The notes below the pieces were generated by a model that was given only the letters and a program-made list of their open reading frames with translations, was not told the origin of the DNA and did not search any database. Source: Haematococcus lacustris (lineage: Eukaryota; Chlorophyta; Chlorophyceae; Chlamydomonadales; Haematococcaceae). From it: a stretch of DNA of 64,000 nucleotides. Of the stretch, positions 55,201-64,000 are shown in pieces; position 1 is the first letter of the stretch, and every line of letters begins with the position of its first letter. A program made the translations under genes and the position numbers. Where the stretch lies: the NCBI GenBank assembly GCA_030144725.1, contig JASKMD010000015.1, positions 6,451,810-6,515,809 of the forward strand, read 5' to 3'.

Positions 55201-56703
55201 TGCATCTGTGGGGCTGGGCAGGTGGAGACCCCCATCTTGACCCGCTCCACCCCTGAGGGTGCCCGCGACTACCTAGTGCCCAGCAGGTCAGCAGGGGAGA
55301 GGGGGGGGCTGGTGGGGCTGGGGCTGCAAGTTGCAGCTTCGCAGCGGGAGAGGGGAGGGAGGGTCAGGTCGCAGGGGTTCAGCAGCTGGTGTGGTGTGCC
55401 TCAGGGGGTGGTAGGCCCGCCACTCTGCTGCCTTTAACCACCCTCCATCAGGGGACCATGCGCCCATGGCCCCCACTGCTGCACCTGCTGCTGGCTGCTT
55501 GCTGTGCAGGCTGCAGGCAGGGGAGTGGTATGCTCTGCCGCAGAGCCCTCAGCTATTCAAGCAGATGCTGATGGTAGCAGGGGTGGACAGGTACTACCAG
55601 GTGAGCTGCACACCCCTGCCCTCATCCCCTGCTGCACCCCTGCCTTCCTACCCTCTGCCTCTGCCCATACCCCTTCCTACACCCCCTACCCACCCCCCCT
55701 GTGTTGCCAGTACTGGCTCTGTTGTCCCTGTTGACAGCCTGTCACACCCCACCACCTGACTCCGCTGGGCACCATCCTGCTACTGCTACTGCTGCTGCTG
55801 CTACTGCTTCCGCCGCTGGTTGTCTCAGCAGTACAGCTGCTGCTACAGCTGCTGCTGCTGCCACCGCTGCCACAGCCTGTATTGTGGTGCTACAGATTGC
55901 GCGCTGCTTCCGTGACGAAGACCTGCGTGCTGACCGCCAGCCAGAGTTCAGCCAGCTGGACCTGGAGGCGGCCTGGATGGATGCGCCAGCGCTGCAAGGT
56001 CTGGCGGAAGAGCTGGTGTCGGCCGTGTTCAGCCAGGTCAGCACAGACCGACTAGACTGCCTAGCCTGCCTAGACTGCCTAGACGTGGCGCCACAATGGG
56101 AGCAGCTGATTGATGGATGCAGCTGGTGGGCCAATGGAGAGGGCGAGGGTTAGGTGGGGTGAGGGGGCAGGGCTTCTTGCTCTTTCATCTTGCTGCCATA
56201 TTTATTCTTTCATCTTGCTGCCACTTCTATTCTTTCATCTTGCTGCCATTTCTGTTCTTTGAGCTTGCTGCCATTGCTGTTCTTCCAGCTTGCTGCCATT
56301 TCTACTCTTTCAGCTTGTTGGCAGGGAGCCCTAGAAGTAGAGCAAGGGCGCTGACGGTTGGGCTGGCGGGGTAAAGGCGAGCCAAATGATTGCGACTATG
56401 TGATGTGGTGGTAGGGGGGGGGTGGATAGATGAGAGTAGATTAGATGAGGTGAGTCAGGGGTAGCAGGGGCGTGGGAGTGGTGGGGTCAGCTGAGTTCAG
56501 GTGGCCAGGGCGGCAGTTGTGTTCCCCACGGCTCAGGGGTGGGCCAAAGGCTGCAAGTCCTGGCCAGTGTGTCCCTGGTTTAGCTGGTGTGCTGCTGCAG
56601 GGCACAGGCAGGGCTCAGGGTGGTGTGGATGCCTGGTCTGGCCCGGCAGTGATCAGGCAGGGTGGACTTCTCAGCCATTGAGTTGCACACCTGCTTACTC
56701 GCC

Positions 56704-56739
<36 letters not shown>

Positions 56740-57978
56740 CATTTTCCAATGAGCATTGCTCCCACAGTTGCTCCTGCTGCTGCTCCTACCCCGCATGCCA
56801 GACACCTGCTGCTGCCTGTGTGCCCAGGTGCATGGGGTGGCTCTGCCCCTGCCCCTGCCCCGCATGACCTGGCACGAGGCCATGGAGCGCTATGGCAGCG
56901 ACAAGCCTGACCTGCGCTACGGCCTGGAGCATGTGGACGTCAGTGCGTGTGTCAGCGGCTGCAGCTTCAAGTCAGTGCGCCAGGCACTGGCAGATCAGGT
57001 CCAGGATGCACCGCACGGCCCAAACCCCTTCCAGCTCCTCACCCTACCACCACTGCCTTGGATTTCTCACCACCACCACCACTGCTGGCTTCAGCAGGGC
57101 CACACACCACTGATGTCAAGACATGACATCTTGGGTCCTAAGCTGTCATGACAGGACCACCAGTGACCAGTGGTCTGCAGCAGGGCAGCAGTCAAGGCCT
57201 CTGGGCTCCAGCCTGGCCAGCCTGGGAGGCTGGTGATCTGGCAGTGCGACTTGCTGACATGCAGTGAGACACTCCTGTGGAAGCTACCACCACTGACCAC
57301 TCCAGTCGGCAGTGTGAATCACTCTGCTCTAGGGAATCTGCCTTGGCTCTGGGCTCTGGGCTCCTGCCTTGTCTGCGCTGGCTGTGTGGCGCCCAAGGCG
57401 CTAGCAGGAGCTTAGCCTGGCCAGCCTCAAGCCAGGTCAGCGCAGGGCAGCCAGTCAGGGCCACCACACACTCATAGCTGCATCCAGCTTGGCCTTGGTC
57501 CTTGGCCCTGGGGCCATGCTGGCTGGTGTTCCTGCACCCACTGCAAGGTCCGCATGCACATGGGCATGCAAGCCTAGCTCTCATTTCAGTGCCTGATTAG
57601 GACACGCAGAGAGGAGGTGAGTCCGTGCAGCCTGTGGTACATAGACAGCTCCCCATAACGGTTCCTGTTTTGGCTGCAGTTTGAAGGGAATCTGATTACA
57701 ACATGTCATGTAACCCCCATAACGGACGGACACTCTGGCTGCCTGCTGCTGCCTGCTGCTGTGGGGTGTGCAGGGTGTTTGCTGCAGCAGTGGCTGAGGG
57801 GGGCTGTGTGAAGGCCATCAGGGTGCCGAGCGGCCAGCGGATCAGCAACTCACGCATCAAGCCCAAGGTGGGTGCCTGCACCGCAGCCCTTGCCCATGCC
57901 TGACCCTGCCCCCTCCCAGCCTCCCGCTGCTACAGGCGCTTGGCACAGCAGCAGGCAGCCAAGGACCCTGTTACCCCA

Positions 57979-58012
<34 letters not shown>

Positions 58013-61000
58013 CAACTGGCCCTCATACCTTTGCTGTCCATCCCCATGGGGCAAATGCTGGAGCTTGTCTCACATGCTCGTGGGCCTCTCTTGTTTTCCC
58101 TTAGCTGTACTGCACCAAGCCAGGCACCGACAGCCAGCACTCTCTCCTCTGACATCCCTGCTCTCTGACCTCTGACATCACCCACTCCACTGCGGTGACA
58201 CGAGCGGAGCACATAGAACTCATCTCCGTCATCAGGCCAGCGGGCAAGGACTGACGCAACGGTGTTACACAGACAGTCCAGCCTTCAGAACTGGGAGATA
58301 GAGGTGAAGGTGCAGCAGCTACCAGGTCCACACAGGCTGCCCCATCCTCAAGGGTGTTTCAGCGATGTTCTGCAGCTCATCCTGGAACAGCCCTGGAGCT
58401 GTGAGCTGGCGCACCCTTCTACCCAATGCTGACACCTGTACAGACCAACAAAACTTGTCCAACAAGGAACAACATGTTTGCCTGTGGGTAATCTTACTCA
58501 GCTACTACACACAAGTTGTAGCATCCTCGGTCGCACCCTTGATGACTACAAACTCCACCTCGATGGCACGTTCGTGGAGACAGCTTCGATGGCACGTTCG
58601 TGGGCAAACCCCAGACCACTAGGCACCTCACTAAAACTAACAGCTTAACGCTTAGAAGGCTACCAGCCCATTGCACTGGCAAACACCTGTGAACTAGCTA
58701 GGAGCCCTAGAGTGCGCCATGGCTCTAGGGCTCGGGTAGGGATGACAGCTGTACTGACACCTGTACAGACCTGACCCTGGTGTTGCCTTTGGCCCCTGCC
58801 CCCCTGTCCTGCTGTCGCTCACCTTCCTCGTCACCCTTGGCCTCTACCAACATGTCCCAAGGCCTGGCCCCTGCTGACCCACCAGGGCCCCCTGCTGCCC
58901 TCCCTGCTGCCCTCCAGGGCGACATTGCCAACGAGGCGGTGGCAGCTGGTGCTGCTGGACTGGCCTATGTTCGTGTCCTGGAGGGCGGAGCCATCGAGGC
59001 CGCCAAGCCCATCAAGGAGGGGCTGGCACCAGAGCAGGTGAGGGCATGCTGTCCCTGATCTGTAGCGGCTGCTGAGTAGAGAGTGTTTCATGGTGTAGGG
59101 AGTCAAGGGGAGTCAAGGGGAGGAGGGGAAGAGGGAGGGGGGTGAAAGCGGAGGTGGTTCTCTGCTGTAAGTCAGGGGTCAGGGGTAAGGGGTAAGGGGT
59201 CAGGGGTCAGGGGTCAGGGGTCAGGGGTCGGGGGTCAGGCCGAGATCTCCCCTGCTCTCAGCCTTCGCCCCTCGCCCTACTCGCCTCTTCCCTCCCCGCG
59301 CTCCCACCCCAGCTGCACCTCACCTCTTGAGCGCCACCCTGGCATCTCAGTCCCTGTCACCCCTGTTTACGCCTGGACCTCCACCCCCTCCCCTCCTCCC
59401 CTAATGCCCACGGGTTCTTTTCTTACCAGCTTTCTTACCAGCTGCTGTGGCCCCTCTTTATCTATACGCCTATCCGCCTATCCGCCTATCCGCCCCCTCC
59501 TCCCCTCTATCCCTCCACCCCTCCACCCCTCCACCCCCTCCACCCCTCCACCCCGTCCACCCCTCCCGCTCACGCCCCACGGGCCCTTGCCTCACCAGCT
59601 GCCGTGGCCCGCCTCCCTGCCCTCAGGTGGCCGGCCTGTTGGCAGCCTGCGGGGCCCTGCCAGGCGACCTGCTGCTGCTGGCTGCAGGGCCTAGGCCCCT
59701 GGTGGCCCGGGTGCTGGACAGGGTGCGGCAGTACCTGGCACAGGCTGTGCTGGGACTGGTGCCGCCCCCGGGTGTGATGTGAGTGGGCGCAGAGGGGGAG
59801 GATGGCAGCAGTCAAGGTGGGCCTGCTTGACTTGACATCAGGCATTGCCTGGTGCAGTACACAGTAAGGGTTGGGTTAGTTATCACACGTTTGCGTTTTG
59901 TCGGCTGAGATTTGGCTGCCACCGGTTACATATGACTAGCAGGAGCGGCAGCACAGCAGCAGCAGCAGCAGCAATAGCTCCTTGAGCATTTGCAGCCTCT
60001 GCAGCAGCAGCAGCCAAAGGAACTGCAAAGAACTGCAAAGCCAAAGCGACTGCAGTAAAGGCATGCGATGGAACTTGCTTAGCCTGCTGCAGCCATTCCC
60101 TCTCACCTGGCATCTGCCTGCCTCTTGGTTTAGGGCTCGAGTACAGTCCTGAGCTGCCGAAGCTAGCCGTTACTAAGCAGGCAGCCTCTGGTGGGAGGGT
60201 AGCAAGGGCATGCTGTCCTCCAGACTACTCTCCTCCCTCAATGCATGGCTTTCTTAACAATCAGCCGGGCTGCCGGGCTGCAGGCCTGACCGTCACTCCC
60301 TCCTGTGGATCACTGACTTTCCCATGTTTGAACTGGATGAGGCAGAGGGCAGGTGAGAGCTGCAGGAGGATTGAGAGACAAGGGCCGCCTGCCCTGCCTT
60401 GCCTGGTGCCGCCTGCTGTTAGTGCCAGAGGCTGAGGGGCATGAAAGGGAGGTGATCTGACCCGCTTGCCTTCACCACCGATGGCAACGAGCTTTGTGGC
60501 AAAGACAGTTGATGCCAGTGGCCGATGAGCATGAAAGGGAGGTGATCTGACTGAAACGGATGAGCACGTCTGTGGTGAAGACAGTGGTGCCAGACTACGT
60601 GCCTGCCCCTGCCAATGAGTCAAGAGGCGGTGTCAGAGTTCATTGCGCCTAATGGAGGCAGTCTGACCTGCTGACCAGCGCTGCCTGCTCTTCACCACTG
60701 GGTAAGGGTGTGTTAGTGGTGGGGCTGCTGCTGCACGCAGGCTGGTGGCCATGCACCACCCCTTCACAGCCCCACACGCTGATGACCTGGCCAAGCCGGA
60801 CGACACCGCCTCGACTTGGAGAGCCCAGGTCAGGTTTGCAGCCATCAAAGGCCAGCCAGCCAGGCTTGCCTTGCCTTGCCCTCTCCCCTGTCCCCTGGTA
60901 TTGATGCTAGAGGCTGATGAGCATGGAAGGGTTGCGCCAAGCAGCCAGCCAGCCAGCCAGCAGGCAGCTCAGTTGCATGGTCTAGGTGAAAGATTGGGCT

Positions 61001-62858
61001 CCTCCCTCCTAAGTGGATGGCGGACCTGGCTGCTAGTGTGACCAGGCTGTGAGGCTGACAGCCCCAGCCAGAAGCCAGCCCCACACAGGGGCATGCAGGC
61101 ATGGGGCATGGAGATGGGGCACGGGCATGGGGCCACACATCAGCAGGGGTGCTCACCACCATGGCCTGCGCATGGCAAGCATGCAAGCTTCTGTTGCAAG
61201 CATGCAACCTGGCGTGTGCAAGCACACATTCAAAGACAGAGGCAGACACCTATGGCTGCGACTGCTGAGGTGTCTTGATGTAGGATAGGGTCATAGTCTC
61301 TGGAGGGAGGGAGGGAGCTGGCTGGCAGAGCTCCTGGCTGCTCAGGGCTGGATGCCTGACTCGGCTGCTAGGCTGACCTGGCAATGAGGCTGACCTGGTG
61401 CCTAGCAGCCAGCTAGACAGAGAACAAAGCCAGCTAGCCAGGCTTGCCTTGCTTTGCCATGCCTTGCCTTGACCTGGCTGCCTTTGTGACCTGGGTGTCT
61501 TGTAGGCATATGACCTGGTGTACAATGGCGTGGAGGTGGGCGGCGGCAGCCTGCGCATCTACAGGTCAGGGCTGTGTCTGTAACGGCATGGCGTAGAGTC
61601 AGTTGGTGCTGGGCAGGAGTCGATTGGTGTCAGGCAGAGAGTCAGTTGGTGGCATGACAGTCAGTTGGTGCCAGGCAGGAGCGGCAGACTGCTGGCGACT
61701 TGGGCTGGGGCCAGCCGGCAGCAGGCTGCACCGTGAGCCAGCAGAGGCCCACAGGACTGTATGTGGTGGTGGCTAGCAGAGGCTTTTTTCTATAATGCAA
61801 CATATTGATCATTCGCTGTGAAATGTCATTCATTCTGGTTGCTCTGCGTGTGTAGTGGTGGCTAGCGCGTGTGTGGGTGGTAGACTCCCGGCTAGGGAGC
61901 AGACCACAAGGGAGCAGCTCAGTCTGACGGCTGACAGTAGGCTGGCTGCTAGGGTCGCAGTCACGGTCCAGCCTGCCCTGCTACCTAGCCGCCTGCAGCC
62001 TGAAGGGAAGCCCTGCAGCTGGTAGCCCTACCTGATCTGCCACTAGTGTAGATGGCATGGCATAGAGTGCATTGGTGACATGGTATAGAGTCGGTTGGTG
62101 CTAGGCATAGAGTTGGTTGGTGTCAGGCAGGAGCAGCAGATGGTGCCAGGCAGGAGTCAGTTGGTGCCAGGCTGGGCTGCTGGGCGACTGGGCTGAGGCA
62201 TAGGGTCAGATGGTTTCAGGCAGAAGTCAGTTGGTGGCATGACATAACGTTAGAACGTCATAACGTCAGGCAGGAGCGGCAGACTATTAGTTCATTGGTG
62301 ACTGGTGTGTGCAGGCGGGACATTCAGGCGCGCGTGTTCAACCTGATTGGGCTGTCCCCTGAGGAGGCCCAGTCCAAGTTTGGCTACCTGCTGGACTGCT
62401 TTGAGGTGCTGTACACCCCACCGTCCTCCCACAACACTTACTCTAACCCGGCCACCCTTGCCAGCGTACGCTCCCACTCCCACCCACCCCCTCTTGCACA
62501 TTGACACACCAACACACCTCTTCCTGCCCCTGACCCTGGCCCTGACCCTGACCCTGACCCTGACCCTGACCCTGACCCTGACCCTGACCCTGACCCTGAC
62601 CCTGACCCTGACCCTGACCCTGACCCTGACCCTGACCCTGACCCTGACCCTGACCCTGACCCTGACCCTGACCCTGACCCTGACCCTGACCCTGACCCTG
62701 ACCCTGACCCTGACCCTGACCCTGACCCTGACCCTGACCCTGACCCTGACCCTGACCTGGACCCTGACCTGACCTGATCTGCCACCTGACCTGACCTTGA
62801 CCCTGACCCTGACCCTGACCCTGACCCTGACCCTGACCCTGACCCTGACCCTGACCCT

Positions 62859-62911
<53 letters not shown>

Positions 62912-64000
62912 TGACCCTGACCCCGACCCCGACCCCGACCCTGACCCTGATTCTGCCATTGACCCCCTTTAACAGTACATGCACACAGTGGCTGTGCCTG
63001 CTGCCTACGCTGCCCTGGGCACACTGCGGCAGCCATGCTGCTAACCTCCATACAAGGGCAGGACCAAGTTTCTCCTGAAAAATGTTTATACTTGAGTGTC
63101 TCAACATAAGTGCACTTAGTTTGAAAAACCGGTATTAGGGGGGGTATCCCACTGGCCAACTCATAAGTCTCCAGTCCTTGAGAATTATACTAAGCCGGGG
63201 GCATCGGCAAGTGATGAGTTATGCCACCCCCCGTGTCAAATTGTCTCAACTTAGGTGCTCATCTGTGTACATGGCATGCAGTTGGGAGCACCCCCCCATG
63301 GTGGCCTGGCTCTGGGTCTGGACCGGCTGGCCATGCTGCTGGCCGGGGCGCCCTCCATCCGTGACGTCATCGCCTTCCCCAAGACCGCCACTGCCCAGTG
63401 CCTGCTCACAGGTGACAGCGCAAGGCACCCACACCAGGCTGTTGCTGCCACTCTGCCTGCTGCCACTCTGCTGCTGTTGCCGTTGCCTGCACCACGCTAG
63501 GTGTAACTTCATTTTCACGCTAGGTGTAACTTCATGTCCACGCTTTATGTCCACGCCAGGCAGTCAGCAGCAGCACCACACATGACACATGCCATGTCAC
63601 GATGGTGGTGGTGGTGGCCTAGCTTGGGTGTTGTGGGTGTGTGGTCTGCTGCTTGTGTCTTAGGGTGTGGTCTTAGGGTGGGTAGGGTGTGGTCTTAGGG
63701 TGTGGTCTTAGGGTGGGTAGGCCTCATACCACTCTGCTACTCTACCTGATGCCACTCTGCTGCTTTTGCCGTTGCCCACACCCACCTGCACGCCTACAAC
63801 TACCTGTATGTCTACGTCTAATTGCATGCCCTACCATCATGCCTCACACCTAATCACACCAGCCCCCACAGCAGCAGATGTTCCAGCTGGCTCTAGGGGC
63901 AGTGTCAGTCACCCACGGCACCATGCATTATATGCTTGCACTCGACGGTGTGGGATGTGGTGTGAGGTGTGAGGTGTCACACGCCTTCATGTCTTGCAGA
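52295..64000 (+). CDS. aspS-like: aspartyl-tRNA synthetase, bacterial type, probably organellar; 16 exons visible, 3' end beyond window
   Basis: Charges tRNA-Asp with aspartate. Exons: 52295-52636, 52762-52914, 53920-54041, 54751-54841, 55222-55286, 55510-55600, 55896-56036, 56828-56970, 57774-57867, 58918-59037, 59627-59778, 60284-60352, 60741-60828, 61506-61564, 62315-62405 and 63282-63411. Every junction is in phase (about 650 aa). A Ser/Arg/Ala-rich N-terminus suggests an organelle transit peptide. Then comes the anticodon-binding OB fold ([20 protein letters not shown]), motif 1 region ([34 protein letters not shown]), motif 2 ([20 protein letters not shown]), and the bacterial GAD insert (56.8-59.8 kb). 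After that are [44 protein letters not shown] and motif 3 ([17 protein letters not shown]). The final exon probably starts at base 64000 (CTTGCAG|A). Introns are long and repeat-rich. Confidence 0.93.
53022..53060. repeat. intronic repeat GCTAGCAGGAGCTCAGGCTG, three copies
   Basis: Related copies are at 54046-54084 and 57399-57437, all in AspRS introns and in the same orientation (CTGGCCAGCCTCAAGC core). The neighbouring block GCAGTGCGACTTGCTGACAT also occurs twice, at 52958 and 57241. Confidence 0.75.
53343..53860 (-). pseudogene. Fanzor C-terminal relic in AspRS intron 2, antisense
   Basis: The minus strand reads [17 protein letters not shown] (about 53850), [18 protein letters not shown] and VRGLMCSP, then a basic linker ([16 protein letters not shown]) and [17 protein letters not shown], a degenerate RuvC-III-like site, followed by KLCCGK. 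One frame change lies between the first and second parts. It is enclosed by the intron between AspRS exons 2 and 3 and is antisense to the host gene. Confidence 0.62.
54028..54370. repeat. tandem repeats copying the end of AspRS exon 3
   Basis: The exon 3 end and donor (GTGCTGGACCTCAG|GTGGGC) recur in the intron as GTGCTGGACCTCAGGTGGCG (54230) and GTGCTGGATCTCAGGTGTGC (54320), with a weaker CAGACCTCAGCTGGG at 54178. Each is followed by GCTGCAGCTGCT and separated by GTTAGAGT...CCTAAC segments. Confidence 0.8.
56164..56320. repeat. 25-bp minisatellite, six copies, AspRS intron
   Basis: The core CTTGCTGCCA recurs at 56189, 56214, 56239, 56264, 56289 and 56314 (last one variant), with TTTCTATTCTTTCAT between. 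The period of 25 equals that of the kinase-intron minisatellite, but the sequence is unrelated. Confidence 0.92.
56706..56740. repeat. (CTG)n microsatellite
   Basis: About eleven CTG triplets, in an AspRS intron. A second run of about nine is at 57981-58010. Confidence 0.9.
59168..59240. repeat. (GGGGTCA)n heptanucleotide repeat
   Basis: About ten units of AGGGGTC/AGGGGTA lie in an AspRS intron. C-rich tandem CTATCCGC and CACCCCTC units follow at 59460-59560. Confidence 0.85.
61590..62285. repeat. degenerate TCAGTTGGTG(C)CAGGCAGGAG repeats
   Basis: Many copies of GTCAGTTGGTG followed by GGCAGGAG or GGCATGACA occur at 61600-61690 and 62060-62285, filling most of AspRS intron 14. Confidence 0.75.
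62530..62952. repeat. (CCCTGA)n hexanucleotide array, about 68 units
   Basis: Pure CCCTGA from about 62530 to 62755, then a short degenerate stretch, then CCCTGA and CCCCGA blocks to 62952. It lies in AspRS intron 15. Long Leu-Thr and Gly-Gln frames across it are artefacts. Confidence 0.95.
63600..63722. repeat. GTGTGGTCTTAGGGTGGGTAG repeats
   Basis: Four units of TGTGGTCTTAGGG, two with a GTGGGTAGG extension, follow a short GGT run, in the last AspRS intron. Confidence 0.85.

Noticed and set aside
62292..63159. Long frames of Leu-Thr, Gly-Ser or Gly-Gln repeats
   Set aside because: Artefacts of the CCCTGA array in an AspRS intron.
63766..63972. Possible final AspRS exon starting near 63870 ([10 protein letters not shown])
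   Set aside because: It joins in phase but lacks the expected synthetase C-terminal sequence; the acceptor CTTGCAG at 63994-63999 fits better, with the exon lying beyond the window.

Overview
The window is nuclear DNA of a eukaryotic green alga. It has GT-AG spliced genes on both strands, high GC, CTG/CAG runs, Ala/Gln/Pro-rich proteins, an EGF-exostosin glycosyltransferase and a bacterial-type (organellar) aspartyl-tRNA synthetase. Style and repeat content fit a chlamydomonadalean such as Haematococcus; that genus is an inference from remembered protein style, not a search result. Nearly all genes are multi-exon, so the models below were assembled by eye from frame, phase and splice sites.

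Layout. 1-7 kb: a minus-strand secretory exostosin (GT47-like) gene in 12 exons, with a 113-bp-arm near-perfect DNA hairpin just upstream of its start. 7.3-11.6 kb: repeat-rich DNA with decayed fragments carrying a GR-x-LD motif, plus the first of five BTB/POZ paralogues. 12.1-17.0 kb: a plus-strand coiled-coil/low-complexity protein gene (about 1,090 aa), followed by a small two-exon gene at 17.6-18.2 kb. 19.5-36.5 kb: a nested block of duplicated BTB units (two intact 231-aa genes, three broken copies), three related terminal-inverted-repeat DNA transposons (two with clear 7-bp target duplications), and a 1.6-kb pure CCCCG pentanucleotide array. 36.8-49 kb: fragments of Fanzor/TnpB-like RuvC nuclease genes scattered through and around a minus-strand protein kinase gene whose activation segment holds an insert of about 200 residues. 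50.1-52.0 kb: a complete 7-exon minus-strand CREST/TMEM8-like membrane protein gene. 52.3-64.0 kb: a plus-strand bacterial-type aspartyl-tRNA synthetase with 16 visible exons; the window ends at what looks like the acceptor of its last exon.

The host genes show no pathway link. The membrane-protein and AspRS genes are divergent, 265 bp apart, and probably share a promoter region. The unusual content is the mobile and repeat layer: Fanzor relics lying in host introns, a hAT-like family with 7-bp duplications and a paralogous empty site, the CCCCG expansion joining two BTB units, and the long hairpin.
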